Assembly (NCBI GenBank): GCA_905207485.1
Contig: CAJLLL010000004.1
Coordinates: 8,532-72,531 of the forward strand
From: an uncultured Phascolarctobacterium sp.
GTDB lineage: Bacteria; Bacillota; Negativicutes; Acidaminococcales; Acidaminococcaceae
Direction: 5' to 3'
Length of the DNA: 64,000 nucleotides
The notes beneath the pieces are model-generated. The model did not search any database. It saw only the letters and a program-made list of their open reading frames with translations, and was not told the origin of the DNA. How positions within the stretch are numbered: the stretch's first letter is position 1; each line of letters begins with the position of its first letter. Below, piece after piece: positions 47,494 through 57,339 of this stretch. Made by a program: the position numbers and the translations under genes.

Positions 47494-48804
47494 ATGCAGG
47501 AAATAAAATGCCCCAAATGCGGCGAAGTGTTCCAGGTTGATGAAACCGGCTATGCCGCTATTATTAAACAGGTTAGGGATAAAGAGTTCAATAAGGAAAT
47601 ACAGGAAAGAATAGCGCAGTTTCAAATCGAAAAGGAAAGTGCCGTAACTCTTGCCAAAACGGCAACGGCTAAAGCCTATGATGTGGCTTTGGCAAAAAAA
47701 GCCATGGAGATAACGGAATTAAAAAATCAGCTTGATATGCAGAAAGTTGCGCAGGCATCTTCTTTGCAGGAAGCGCTGAACAAAAAAGAGCTGGAACTGG
47801 CGCAGAAAGAACGCCAGATTGCAGAACTTACCGCACGCCTGCAAAGCAGCGAAACGGCGAAGGAACTTGCTGTAAACAAAGTTATCAGCGAAAAGCAGCA
47901 GGAATTGTTTAATAAAGAGCAGAGCATTTTGCAGCTTGCTTCGCAGGTGGAAAACAGCAAAAAAGAAAGCGCTATCCGTGAGCAGAATATTATAAGCACC
48001 TACGAAGAAAAACTAAAATTTAAAGATGAAGAAATTGAGCGCTATAAAGATTTTAAACTACGCCAGTCTACCAAAATGGTGGGCGAAAGCCTGGAACAGC
48101 ATTGTGAGATTGAATTCAACAAACTGCGCGCTACCGGTTTTAAAAATGCTTACTTTGAAAAAGATAATGATGCCCGTACAGGCAGCAAGGGCGATTATAT
48201 TTACCGCGAAGCAGATGAAGACGGTACGGAATTTATCTCGATAATGTTTGAGATGAAAAATGAAATGGATGCTACTGCAACCAAAAAGAAAAACGAGGAC
48301 TTTTTTAAGGAACTTGACAAAGACCGCCGTGAAAAAAATTGTGAGTATGCAGTGCTGGTATCCATGCTGGAAAGCGAAAGCGAATTATATAATACAGGTA
48401 TTGTCGATGTTTCTTACCGCTATCCTAAAATGTATGTTATACGTCCGCAGTTTTTTATACCAATCATCACGCTTTTGCGCAATGCGGCACAGAATTCACT
48501 TGAATACCGCAAGGAATTAAGCGTAATAAAAACGCAGAATATTGATATTTCCAATTTTGAAAATGATTTGAACGAATTTAAAGATAAGTTTTCGCGTAAT
48601 TACCGTCTTGCAAGCGAAAAATTTAAAAAGGCAATAGAAGAAATAGATAAAACCATTGACCATTTGCAAAAGACGAAAGATGCCTTGTTGTCATCGGAAA
48701 ATAATTTGCGTCTTGCCAATAATAAGGCAGAGGATTTAAGCATTAAGCGTTTAACGCGCAATAATCCTACCATGGCAGCCAAATTTGCGGAACTTGATAA
48801 ATAA
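47494..48804 (+). CDS. DUF2130 coiled-coil protein
   Basis: 436 residues, AAGGAG upstream. N-terminal zinc knuckle [18 protein letters not shown], then a coiled coil at residues ~30-190 and the DUF2130 core ([50 protein letters not shown]), whose acidic residues look nuclease-like. RmuC-like organisation suggests a DNA-associated role, but activity is not established. Confidence 0.8.
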   Translation: MQEIKCPKCGEVFQVDETGYAAIIKQVRDKEFNKEIQERIAQFQIEKESAVTLAKTATAKAYDVALAKKAMEITELKNQLDMQKVAQASSLQEALNKKELELAQKERQIAELTARLQSSETAKELAVNKVISEKQQELFNKEQSILQLASQVENSKKESAIREQNIISTYEEKLKFKDEEIERYKDFKLRQSTKMVGESLEQHCEIEFNKLRATGFKNAYFEKDNDARTGSKGDYIYREADEDGTEFISIMFEMKNEMDATATKKKNEDFFKELDKDRREKNCEYAVLVSMLESESELYNTGIVDVSYRYPKMYVIRPQFFIPIITLLRNAAQNSLEYRKELSVIKTQNIDISNFENDLNEFKDKFSRNYRLASEKFKKAIEEIDKTIDHLQKTKDALLSSENNLRLANNKAEDLSIKRLTRNNPTMAAKFAELDK

Positions 48805-48850
48805 AAAACAGCCCTAAACACTGCATTAAGCATGCTTAGGGCTGTTTTTT
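48805..48850. terminator. Bidirectional terminator
   Basis: AAAACAGCCCTAA (48805-48817) pairs with TTAGGGCTGTTTT (48836-48848), between the converging DUF2130 and MFS genes. Confidence 0.85.
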
Positions 48851-50021
48851 ATTTTGCCATGGCTGTGCGTACAGCGGTAAATGCAAGTGCTGCCGAAAGA
48901 ACTGACATACCGGCAACGCCGCCCCAGCCGAAGATGCTGTAGAAAATACCGCCAAGGCTGCCTAAAATACTGGCACCGCTGTAGTAGCTAAACATATAGA
49001 GCGAGCCTGCGGCAGCTCTGCCGTTTTTAACAAGTTTGCCGCACCAGCTGCTGGCACTTGCATGTGCGCCAAACAGACCGATTGTGAGAATGGCAAGCCC
49101 GGCGATTTTTATTAAAAGCAGGCTGTGTATTGTAAGTACTGCTCCGGCAGCTAAAAGAAACAGACAGAAGCAAATAATGCTGCCGTTGCCGTATTTTGCG
49201 GTAAGTTTACCGGCTGCTGCACTGCTGAAAGTGCCGAAAAGCTGTACGGCGAACAAAAAGCCGATAACGCTCTGGCTTAAATTATAAGGGGCGTCTTTTA
49301 AAACATAAGCGATAAAATTATATACTGCCACAAAGCTGCCCATCATGCAAAAAGCTGCAAAACAGAGATAAAACAATTTTTTGTTGCTGCGGCTGAATAC
49401 GCCGGCGGTGAAGCCTTTGGTGTGTTTTGGGGAAAAGTTGTTTTCCTGCGGCAGAAGCATCCATACTAAAATGCCTGCCAGTACGGAAAGCACGCTTAAC
49501 GCCATAACTGCGAACTGCCAGCCGGCAAAATCAGTCAGCACGCTTGCTAAAATTCTGCCGGAAAGGCCGCCTAAAGTAGTGCCGCAAACATACATGCCGA
49601 TGCCGAAGCCTGTTTTGGAAGCATCAAATTCTTCGTTAACATAGGCCATAGCAAGCACCGGCACCATGGCCAGAATGCAGCCCTGTACAAAGCGCAGGGC
49701 AACAACGGCGGCGAAACTTTGGGTAAAACCTACGCCAAGCAGCACGGCGCTGCTGATGATTAAACTGCCTGCCAGCATTTTGCGGCGCGGCAGACGGTCA
49801 GCAAAAGAAGTAAGCACCAAAAGGGTAAGCGCCATGCCGAGCATAGCAGCCGATACTGCAAGGCTGGCCTGCGCAGGATTAAGTGCAAATGTAGCGGCAA
49901 TTTTACTGATAACCGGCTGCAGGCAGTATTCCATGCTGAATGCCGCCATGCCTGTAATAATAATTGCTGCTAAAGCACGAAAATAATTTTTGCTTTGAGG
50001 GTTCAATTTAGCTGTATTCAT
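48849..50021 (-). CDS. MFS transporter
   Basis: 390 residues from ATG 50021, preceded by GGACGTGAG. Twelve hydrophobic helices. The loop 2-3 signature is FADRLPRRKMLAGSLIISSA. The family looks like the drug/unknown-substrate MFS next to LysR regulators (YybF/YnfM type: MEYCLQPVISKIAATF, NPAQASLAVSAAMLGMALTL). Divergent from the LysR gene, which probably activates it. Confidence 0.85.
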   Translation of the reverse strand: MNTAKLNPQSKNYFRALAAIIITGMAAFSMEYCLQPVISKIAATFALNPAQASLAVSAAMLGMALTLLVLTSFADRLPRRKMLAGSLIISSAVLLGVGFTQSFAAVVALRFVQGCILAMVPVLAMAYVNEEFDASKTGFGIGMYVCGTTLGGLSGRILASVLTDFAGWQFAVMALSVLSVLAGILVWMLLPQENNFSPKHTKGFTAGVFSRSNKKLFYLCFAAFCMMGSFVAVYNFIAYVLKDAPYNLSQSVIGFLFAVQLFGTFSSAAAGKLTAKYGNGSIICFCLFLLAAGAVLTIHSLLLIKIAGLAILTIGLFGAHASASSWCGKLVKNGRAAAGSLYMFSYYSGASILGSLGGIFYSIFGWGGVAGMSVLSAALAFTAVRTAMAK

Positions 50022-50143
50022 AAACTCACGTCCTTTAAAATTCAATTTGCTTTACACCTTGATTATAACTGTTTTATAATAATATTAAAAATACCGGTTT
50101 TCTATCAAAAACATAATTTTTTGTTATAATTTGGAGTGAGTTT

Positions 50144-51046
50144 ATGGATATCAGCCAATACCGCAATTTTATTGCCGTGGTGGAATGCGGAACAATTACA
50201 GCTGCTGCGGCGCAGCTTAACATTGCCCAGCCGGCTCTTAGCAATCAGCTTAAAAATTTGGAAAGTGAATTCGGCGCAGAACTTTTGCAAAAAAGCCGCG
50301 GCATGCGTGAGGTTCGACTTACCGGCGCGGGCCAGTTATTTTACAGGCAGGCAAAAACCATCTGCCGCCTGCACGAGAATCTGCACCGTGAGATTGAAGA
50401 TTATGAAAACGGCATCAGCGGCACGCTGAAAATAAGTTTGTCGCCTTCGCGCAGCGCAACGCTGATCCGCAATTTCATAAAACAGTTTCATAATGATTAT
50501 CCGCAGGTAAAGTATGTGTTTTATGAAGGTTCTATTGAAGAACAGGAGCAGCATATTTTAAACGGGCTTTCGGAAATAGCCGTTGCCAACGCGCCGCTGG
50601 TGCGTCCGCATTTGTTTGATGTTTTGTTCCGCCGCAGGCAGCAGCTTTATGCTGTGTTTAATGAAGAAAATAACTGGTTTGATAAAAATACCGGCAGCAT
50701 TGCTTTAAATGAACTTGCAAAAGTTCCGTTGTGTTTAAGCGGCAGCCGTAGCCTGCTTACAGCAGTTATGGAAGAAGAACGCCTTGCTCCACAGGTGCTT
50801 AGTGAAAGCACTACACGCACAACTGCTTTATATTGGGCCAAAGCCGGTCTTGGCGTGGCGGTTGTTCCGTTTGAACAGTATGATGCCGTGCCTTATCCCG
50901 GGCTTATATTTGTGCCGCTGAAACATCCGAAGCTGTTTGCCTATAAAACTATTTTCAAATTAAAAGGGCAGCCGCTTTCGGCCGTTGCCCGCCCTTTTCT
51001 TGATTATTATGAAGCAAATTGCTATCCTGACACTGAAAAATTTTAA
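50144..51046 (+). CDS. LysR-family transcriptional regulator
   Basis: 300 residues. N-terminal winged helix (NFIAVVECGTITAAAAQLNI, AQPALSNQLKNLESEFGAEL) and an effector domain (SGTLKISLSPSRSATLIRNF...). TTGGAGTGAG precedes the ATG and a -10 TATAAT lies just upstream. The 122-bp divergent gap with the MFS gene should hold its binding site. Confidence 0.88.
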   Translation: MDISQYRNFIAVVECGTITAAAAQLNIAQPALSNQLKNLESEFGAELLQKSRGMREVRLTGAGQLFYRQAKTICRLHENLHREIEDYENGISGTLKISLSPSRSATLIRNFIKQFHNDYPQVKYVFYEGSIEEQEQHILNGLSEIAVANAPLVRPHLFDVLFRRRQQLYAVFNEENNWFDKNTGSIALNELAKVPLCLSGSRSLLTAVMEEERLAPQVLSESTTRTTALYWAKAGLGVAVVPFEQYDAVPYPGLIFVPLKHPKLFAYKTIFKLKGQPLSAVARPFLDYYEANCYPDTEKF

Positions 51047-51060
51047 AAGGCATATAAAAA

Positions 51061-51094
51061 ATCCCATGAAGTTTTTGCTTCATGGGATTAAATT
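51061..51094. terminator. Bidirectional terminator (LysR and tRNA-Ala)
   Basis: ATCCCATGAAG (51061-51071) pairs with CTTCATGGGAT (51078-51088). T runs occur on both sides; the leftward one serves the tRNA. Confidence 0.82.
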
Positions 51095-51100
51095 TTTATC

Positions 51101-51176
51101 TGGTGGAGACGAAGGGGATTGAACCCTCGGCCTTACGGATGCGAACCGTACGCTCTCCCAGCTGAGCTACGTCCCC
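51101..51176 (-). tRNA. tRNA-Ala (anticodon CGC)
   Basis: A 76-base cloverleaf on the minus strand with encoded CCA. Acceptor GGGGACG pairs with CGTCTCC, including the G3-U70 pair that identifies alanine tRNAs. D arm GCTC...GAGC, anticodon arm TACGG-TTCGCAT-CCGTA with CGC, T arm GAGGG-TTCAATC-CCCTT. The codon read is GCG. Confidence 0.95.
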
Positions 51177-51226
51177 GCTGATAACTTTAGTATAGCACTT
51201 TGGGTGCCGGCATACAATATCAGATT

Positions 51227-52720
51227 TTAAACGCGGGCTGTTTTAACATGCCTGTGTTTGGCTGCTGCCAGAAGTTCGTCGCGGCAGTTTGCCAAATTGC
51301 CATTTTGCACGCGCATGAGCAAATATTTTAAGTAAGTGCCGGTTTCTTCCGGTGGAACAATGCCATGCAGGTCTGCGCCGCTTATTGCCAAATCAGAAGT
51401 ATGCACCGGCATTTTGGTGTGTGCTAGTTCTATTATGGCATCGGCAAGTTCTGCGCCTTCGGCCATAAGCTGCGGATTGTTGCCGGCGTGAGTTGCTCCC
51501 ATGTCTGCTAAAAATACTTCTTTCAGCTGTATAAAGGCTTCCATTAAATCGGCGGCGGTGCGGAATTCACCGCTTGCAGCTTCGGCGCGTACCCAACGCA
51601 GCAGCGTGCGTTCTTTGGTAAACATCATCGGTGCAAAACGCATATGGCGTGATACAAGCCAGACTACACGCTTACGGAAATTTTCCGGATATCGCAGGCG
51701 CGTCAGCACTTCTTCAGCCATAACTGCGCTTAATGCTTCGTGTCCGTGGTCACTCGGCGAACCGTCCGGATGAGTTCCGCGGATTCCGGGCATGCCTTTG
51801 CCCAAATCGTGCAGCAAAAGCGCCCAGCGGATAGTTAAATCACGAGGGCTGTTATCAACGGCAGCCAGTGTATGCTCCCAGGCATTATAGCAGTGGAAGC
51901 GCCTGTTTTGGGGCAGCCCTGCAAGGTGGCGCAGCTCCGGAAGAATAGCAATTTCCGTATAGCCGCCGTTTTCTTTTGCGCGGCAGTGTGCATCAGTCAG
52001 TCCTGTTGCCATTAAAAGCATCAGACCGTGTCCGGCGTGTTCCGTAACCAACAGTTTGTCAAGTTCGCTGCGCACCCGTTCAAGAGAAAGACCGGCGCAG
52101 CGTTCAGGTGGGAACAGAAAATTGTGCGGCAGATAGTAAGGCGTTCCTTCTTCGCCGAAGGGCGGCATGGTTTCGCAGCCATCCTGCACATAAGTAAAGC
52201 CAAGTTGACCCACAAAGCGGCAGGCGCGCAGCATACGCAGCGCATCTTCGCGGTAGCGGGTTTGCGCATCGCCAACCGTGCGCAGAATTTTATTTTTTAA
52301 ATCCTTCTGCCCATCATGGTAATCATAAATTTTGCCGTCAGCATCCATAACCATAGCATTAACGGTAAAATCGCGGCGGCTTAAATCTTCACGCAGCGAT
52401 TTACTGAACCACACTTTTTCTGGCTTATGGGCATCGCTGCCGTAAGTTTCGCCGCGGAAAGTGGTAATTTCTACAGCATGTCTGTCAATAACGGCAACAA
52501 CGCAGCCAAAGTTCTGTCCTAAATTATCTATCGTTTTTATGCCGTGCGCCTGGCAAACAGCAGCTGTTTCTTCCGGTATGGCGCTTGTGGCAACGTCAAA
52601 ATCGCCGGGAGTGCGCTCTAAAAGCAAATCGCGCACTGCGCCGCCGGCAATATAAGCTTCGTAACAGGCATCGTTCAGAATTTTTAATATTTTTTTTACA
52701 TAAGATGGAATTTCAAACAT
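51227..52720 (-). CDS. cca: CCA tRNA nucleotidyltransferase with HD domain
   Basis: 497 residues. Nucleotidyltransferase motif GGAVRDLLL...DFDVATSA with the metal-binding DxD. The ERxxxEL-like segment SLERVRSELDKLL and the HD domain RWALLLHDLGKGMPGI follow. It adds or repairs the 3' CCA of tRNAs. It ends 51 bases from the tRNA-Ala gene on the same strand. Confidence 0.9.
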   Translation of the reverse strand: MFEIPSYVKKILKILNDACYEAYIAGGAVRDLLLERTPGDFDVATSAIPEETAAVCQAHGIKTIDNLGQNFGCVVAVIDRHAVEITTFRGETYGSDAHKPEKVWFSKSLREDLSRRDFTVNAMVMDADGKIYDYHDGQKDLKNKILRTVGDAQTRYREDALRMLRACRFVGQLGFTYVQDGCETMPPFGEEGTPYYLPHNFLFPPERCAGLSLERVRSELDKLLVTEHAGHGLMLLMATGLTDAHCRAKENGGYTEIAILPELRHLAGLPQNRRFHCYNAWEHTLAAVDNSPRDLTIRWALLLHDLGKGMPGIRGTHPDGSPSDHGHEALSAVMAEEVLTRLRYPENFRKRVVWLVSRHMRFAPMMFTKERTLLRWVRAEAASGEFRTAADLMEAFIQLKEVFLADMGATHAGNNPQLMAEGAELADAIIELAHTKMPVHTSDLAISGADLHGIVPPEETGTYLKYLLMRVQNGNLANCRDELLAAAKHRHVKTARV

Positions 52721-52722
52721 GT

Positions 52723-53553
52723 TTACCCCTCAAAATCCATACCGTCATTGCGCAGGCGGTATTCTACATTAATGCCAAAGTATTCCCACAGCACTTCTTT
52801 TAAATCGGCGCCGTTTTTTATTTTATAGCGGTATTTAACCTTGCCGCCTAAATAAAATTTTAAGTAATTGCCGCGGATAGTGATGTTGCAGTCTTCACGG
52901 AAAATGGAAAGTTCTTTTTCTTTATTGAAAGGAGAATCTGGATGCGCATCGCACCAAAAGGAAGGAAAAACATAATCTTTTTCAAGCTGAGGTTCTTCCG
53001 TAAAGCCAAGCATGCGTTTCCACGGTTTATTGCGCTCCTTCTGCCACAGCAGCCAGCCCCAAAACTCATCGCGGGTAAATTTATATTGGCTGATGCCGTC
53101 GCTCTGAACGCGGTTTTCTTCCAAAAGCAGCGGTATACGCGGGCTTTCGCTGTTGACACCTACATCGGTAATATAACGCTTGCCGTCAATGGTTACGCAC
53201 ATATTGCGGTGCTGGCGCATTTGGTAAACGTTAATTTTATTAATAAAACGCCCGGCGAAGCTTACAAAATTAAATCCTAACGATTCAAGCAGCCACGCAT
53301 AAATGCCGTTTAGTTCAAAACAGATACCGCCGCGGTTATGCAGTATGAGTTTATCAAACATATCCTCGCGTTTCAGCGATGTAATTTTGCTGTTCAGGCA
53401 GTCGAAATTATCGTAAGGAATAAATTTTAAATGGGCGTCGTGCAGTTTTTGCAGTGTTGCAAGGTCGGCTTTGGGCGTAAAACCAGCAAGCTGCAATTTG
53501 TGCAGGTATTGCGTTATTTGTTCCTTGGTCATCGGTTTGCTGCGCAGTTTCAC
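52723..53553 (-). CDS. Arylamine N-acetyltransferase
   Basis: 276 residues from GTG 53553, chosen because GGAGG lies 8 bases upstream; the frame is open to 53703, which would overlap the divergent gene. Catalytic triad: Cys in NRGGICFELNG, His in MRQHRNMCVTIDGKRY and Asp in YITDVGVN. Transfers acetyl from acetyl-CoA to arylamines or hydrazines. Two bases from cca. Confidence 0.88.
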   Translation of the reverse strand: MKLRSKPMTKEQITQYLHKLQLAGFTPKADLATLQKLHDAHLKFIPYDNFDCLNSKITSLKREDMFDKLILHNRGGICFELNGIYAWLLESLGFNFVSFAGRFINKINVYQMRQHRNMCVTIDGKRYITDVGVNSESPRIPLLLEENRVQSDGISQYKFTRDEFWGWLLWQKERNKPWKRMLGFTEEPQLEKDYVFPSFWCDAHPDSPFNKEKELSIFREDCNITIRGNYLKFYLGGKVKYRYKIKNGADLKEVLWEYFGINVEYRLRNDGMDFEG

Positions 53554-53665
53554 AGTTAGCGCCTCCATCATCATGTGCTTAAACTTTCCTATTTTAATTT
53601 TAGCATAGCGAAGGCATAAATTAAATCTTTTGTATGGTACAATAATAAAAAACGCGGAGGTTTTT

Positions 53666-54196
53666 ATGGTTATTTTAATCGGCGGTGCAAGCCATACCGG
53701 CAAAACTTTGCTGGCTCAGCAATTAATGCAGAAATATGGCATTAATTATTTATCCTTTGACCATTTGAAAATGGGATTAATACGCAGCGGCGCAACAAAT
53801 TTAACGCCGGAAGATGATGAAGAACTTACGCCTTACCTGTGGAACATTGTCAAGGAAATTGTTAAAACGGCAGTGGAGAACAAACAAAACCTTATTATTG
53901 AAGGCTGCTATATACCATTTAACTGGAACGAATATTTTTCGGCGGAATATTTACAGGAAATTAAATATTACTGTCTTATTATGAGCGAAACTTACTTGAA
54001 AAATAATTTGAAAGAAATAGAGACTCATGCAAATGACATAGAATGCCGTTTGGATGATTATTGTGATTTGGATGCCCTGCTTGCAGACAATGCGGAAAAC
54101 CTGCGCTGCTGTCGTGAACACGGATTAAATTATATTTTGATTGATGATGGGTACAATGTAGATGAAATTGCAGGCAGGATAAAATGCTTTAATTAG
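53666..54196 (+). CDS. P-loop kinase-like protein
   Basis: 176 residues from ATG 53666, with GGAGG 5 bases upstream. Walker A GGASHTGKTLL, then INYLSFDHLKMGLIRSGATN, a Walker-B-like LIIEGCYI and a C-terminal strand YILIDDG. Resembles 2-phosphoglycerate-kinase/zeta-type small-molecule kinases. Substrate unknown. Confidence 0.7.
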   Translation: MVILIGGASHTGKTLLAQQLMQKYGINYLSFDHLKMGLIRSGATNLTPEDDEELTPYLWNIVKEIVKTAVENKQNLIIEGCYIPFNWNEYFSAEYLQEIKYYCLIMSETYLKNNLKEIETHANDIECRLDDYCDLDALLADNAENLRCCREHGLNYILIDDGYNVDEIAGRIKCFN

Positions 54197-54254
54197 CACG
54201 CATGCTGTGATAAAATATAAAGATAACATGGGTTACTATGCCTTGGAGGTTATT

Positions 54255-55706
54255 TTGCAGAACAGAATGCCGCTTGTAGAAGCGATGCTGAAATATAAAA
54301 ATGACAAAGTGTATCCGTTCCATACGCCCGGGCATAAGGGCGGGCGCGGCATGGAAGCGCTGCTGAAAAATGAACTTGGCGCAGGCGCTGTGGCAATGGA
54401 TGTATCACTGATGAGTGAACTTGACGATATTCACGCGCCTTCAACCTGTATTAAAGAAGCGCAGGATTTGGCGGCACAGCTTTACGGCAGTGATAAATGC
54501 TTTTTTGCCGTTAACGGTACAACGGGCGCAATACACGCTATGCTGATGACGGCATGCCGGGCAGGCGATAAGGTACTGGTGCCGCGTAATGCGCACCGCA
54601 GTGTAGCGGGTGCGCTGCTGCTTGCCAATTTGCAGCCGGTGTTTGTGATGCCGGAATACGATGCCGGTTTTGGCATTAACACGCAAATTACGCCTGAAGT
54701 TGTGGCAGAGGCTTTTGAAAAGGAACCTGATATTAAAGCGGTGCTTGTTACAAGCCCTAATTATTATGGACAGGCTGCTGATTTAAAGGCGATTGCCCAG
54801 ATTGCCCATGCACATAATGCTGTGCTTTTGGTTGATGAAGCGCATGGGCCGCATCTGGGGTTCAGCCAAAAACTGCCTCCTTCGGCACTGCAATGCGGAG
54901 CTGATGCCTGCGCTCAGAGTACACATAAAATTTTAGGCGCGATGACGCAGTGTTCGCTGCTGCATGTTAAGGGCGGGCGTATTGATTTAACCCGCGCTGC
55001 CGAAGTAATGAGCCTTTTAACAACAACAAGCCCTAATTATTTATTAATGGCTTCTTTAGATGCTGCGCGCTATACACTTGCCGTACATGGTGAGAAGCTG
55101 GGTGACATGGCTCTTGCCGCCGCAGAAAAACTGCGCAGCCTGCTGAAAAAATTTGAAGGCCTGCGGCTTTTGGATGATTCCAGCATTGGCAGGAACGGCG
55201 TGGCAGGTTTTGATAAAACGAAAGTAACGGTAAACACTGCGGCGTGGGGTTATACCGGCGTAGAAACAGGCGATGCCCTGCGCAAAGCCGGCATTGCCGT
55301 GGAACTGACGGATGCCGCCAATGTGCTGTTTTTGGTAACTTATGCCGATGGCGGTGCCGGATATGAAACAGTGCTCAATAAAATAGAAACTGTTTTTGCG
55401 CAAATGCAGCAGCATAAACGTACACCGCTGCCAGAGCAGGACAGTTACAAACTGCCGGAATTTGCCACGGTTTTGCCCTTGCGCACAGCGTTTGACGCTG
55501 AACATGAAAGCGTACCGCTTGATGAAGCAGAAGGCAGAATTTGCGCCGAACAGGTAAGTTTTTATCCGCCGGGCATACCCGTGTTGTGGCCTGGGGAACT
55601 TGTTACGGGCAGTGTGCTGGATTACTGCCGCCGCATGAAAGCATTGGGGCTGCCGGTAAGCGGCCCGGCAGATTATACATTAACAGAACTGCGGGTGATT
55701 AAATAA
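54255..55706 (+). CDS. Orn/Lys/Arg decarboxylase (PLP, fold type I)
   Basis: 483 residues from TTG 54255, five bases after GGAGG. FHTPGHKGGRGM opens the catalytic domain, VNGTTGAIHAM binds the cofactor phosphate, VDEAHGPHLGF the ring, and the PLP lysine is in STHKILGAMTQ. The C-terminal domain ends GPADYTLTELRV. Decarboxylates a basic amino acid toward polyamine. Start of the tmk-holB cluster, as with yaaO in Bacillus. Confidence 0.88.
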   Translation: MQNRMPLVEAMLKYKNDKVYPFHTPGHKGGRGMEALLKNELGAGAVAMDVSLMSELDDIHAPSTCIKEAQDLAAQLYGSDKCFFAVNGTTGAIHAMLMTACRAGDKVLVPRNAHRSVAGALLLANLQPVFVMPEYDAGFGINTQITPEVVAEAFEKEPDIKAVLVTSPNYYGQAADLKAIAQIAHAHNAVLLVDEAHGPHLGFSQKLPPSALQCGADACAQSTHKILGAMTQCSLLHVKGGRIDLTRAAEVMSLLTTTSPNYLLMASLDAARYTLAVHGEKLGDMALAAAEKLRSLLKKFEGLRLLDDSSIGRNGVAGFDKTKVTVNTAAWGYTGVETGDALRKAGIAVELTDAANVLFLVTYADGGAGYETVLNKIETVFAQMQQHKRTPLPEQDSYKLPEFATVLPLRTAFDAEHESVPLDEAEGRICAEQVSFYPPGIPVLWPGELVTGSVLDYCRRMKALGLPVSGPADYTLTELRVIK

Positions 55707-56330
55707 ATGAGCAAAGGATATTTTATAAGCCTTGAAGGTGCGGATGGCTGCGGCAAAACAACGCAGCTTGAACGCATAGCTTCAGAACTGCGCAGGCTTG
55801 GGCATGAAGTTGTATGTACGCGCGAACCCGGCGGCACAAGGCTTGCAGAAGAACTGCGCAGACTGGTTTTAGACCCGGAACTTATTATGAATGCGCGCAC
55901 GGAAACGCTGCTTTACATTGCAGCGCGCGCCGACCATGTGGAGCGCGTAATTAAACCGGCGCTTTTGGCAGGCAAAATTGTGTTGTGCGACCGTTTCAGC
56001 GATTCAACGGAAGTTTATCAGGGCATTGTGCGCGGGCTGCCGCTATCGGCGATTCATGGGCTGAGCACTTTTGCCAGTGACGGGCTGGAGCCGGATTTGA
56101 CGATTTTATTGGACGGCGACCCGGATTTATTGGCAGCAAGGCGTGAACTGCGCGGCGTGCATGACCGTTATGAAAACGCAGGCCTGGAATTTCAGCATAA
56201 AATACGCAACGGCTTTATGCTGCTTGCAGAAAAATACCCGCAGCGCATTTTTAAAATTAACGCCTTGCAGGATACAGAAAAAGTAACGGCTGATATTATG
56301 CGCGTTATCAATAATTTTATAAAAATTTGA
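55707..56330 (+). CDS. tmk: Thymidylate kinase
   Basis: 207 residues. P-loop LEGADGCGKTTQLE, TREPGGTRLAEELR and CDRFSDSTEVYQG are the family motifs. Phosphorylates dTMP to dTDP. Directly follows the decarboxylase gene. Confidence 0.95.
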   Translation: MSKGYFISLEGADGCGKTTQLERIASELRRLGHEVVCTREPGGTRLAEELRRLVLDPELIMNARTETLLYIAARADHVERVIKPALLAGKIVLCDRFSDSTEVYQGIVRGLPLSAIHGLSTFASDGLEPDLTILLDGDPDLLAARRELRGVHDRYENAGLEFQHKIRNGFMLLAEKYPQRIFKINALQDTEKVTADIMRVINNFIKI

Positions 56331-56338
56331 GGTTAATT

Positions 56339-57334
56339 ATGTGGGACGAAGTGTTTGGGCATCAACAGAATAAGGAATTTTTGCAGAAACTTTTAATGCC
56401 CGGCAGCCGTCCGCATGCACTTTTATTTTACGGTTTGGGCGGCATCGGCAAAAAAATGCTGGCGCTGCATTTTGCCAAAACATTTTTATGCACCGGGCAG
56501 GGCGCGCATCCGTGCGGAATTTGCGAAAGCTGCCGCCTGATGGATATAGCCAATAACAGTTTTGCGCACCCCGATTTTTACCTGCTGACGGCAGAAGAAG
56601 CAGGCAAGGATATTAAAATTGAACAGGTAAAGGAAATGGCCAGGCAGGCTGCTTTTGCGCCGGTATTATCGGAACATAAGGTTTGCATTATAGATGATGC
56701 CGGGCAAATGACGGCTGAAGCTGCCAACAGCCTTTTGAAATTACTGGAAGAACCGCCGCAGGGCTGGTTGTTTATTTTAATAACGCAGCAGGCAGAGCGC
56801 CTTTTGCCCACAGTTTTGTCACGTGTAATACGCCTGCGGTTTGAAGCGCCGGATATTGCTGCGGTGCAGCAGATTTTAAAGGCTCACGGCGTTATTAACA
56901 ATGCCGGTGTGCTGGCTGCGCTTGCCGGTGGCTCGCCCGGAAGGGCTTTGGCTTTTAAGGAAGCAGGGATTTTTGATTTGCGGCGCGATGCACTTTCACT
57001 GCTGCAAAAATTGCCGCTGAATAACCCGTTTGGTTATATTGCCTCTTTGGGATGGGGCGAAAAGTATGACCGCGTGTCGGCGCTTTTGCTGACCGAGCAG
57101 TTTGTCTATCTTCTGCGTGATGTGCTGCTTTTGCAAAGCGGCGCACCGAAGAGAATTTACAATACAGATATCTTGACAACGCTTGACGGCATTGCCAAAA
57201 GCACGTCTTTACATACAACCAGGCAGAGCGTTAATGCTGCGCAGGAAGCCTGGCAGAACATAAATAAAAATGTCAGCGCCAAAAATGTGCTTGAGGCGCT
57301 TGTACTAAAACTTGATTTACTGCGGAAGGAGTGA
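56339..57334 (+). CDS. holB: DNA polymerase III delta' subunit
   Basis: 331 residues from ATG 56339 after TGAGG. RFC-type AAA+ with a degenerate P-loop (GLGGIGKKMLALHFAK), the zinc module HPCGICESCRL, IDDAGQMTAEAANSLLKLLE and SRVIRLRF. Part of the clamp loader. Confidence 0.9.
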   Translation: MWDEVFGHQQNKEFLQKLLMPGSRPHALLFYGLGGIGKKMLALHFAKTFLCTGQGAHPCGICESCRLMDIANNSFAHPDFYLLTAEEAGKDIKIEQVKEMARQAAFAPVLSEHKVCIIDDAGQMTAEAANSLLKLLEEPPQGWLFILITQQAERLLPTVLSRVIRLRFEAPDIAAVQQILKAHGVINNAGVLAALAGGSPGRALAFKEAGIFDLRRDALSLLQKLPLNNPFGYIASLGWGEKYDRVSALLLTEQFVYLLRDVLLLQSGAPKRIYNTDILTTLDGIAKSTSLHTTRQSVNAAQEAWQNINKNVSAKNVLEALVLKLDLLRKE

Positions 57335-57339
57335 AAGTT

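Noticed and set aside
51101..51176. tRNA-Ala as the prophage integration site
   Set aside because: It is ~10 kb from the prophage edge, beyond many host genes.
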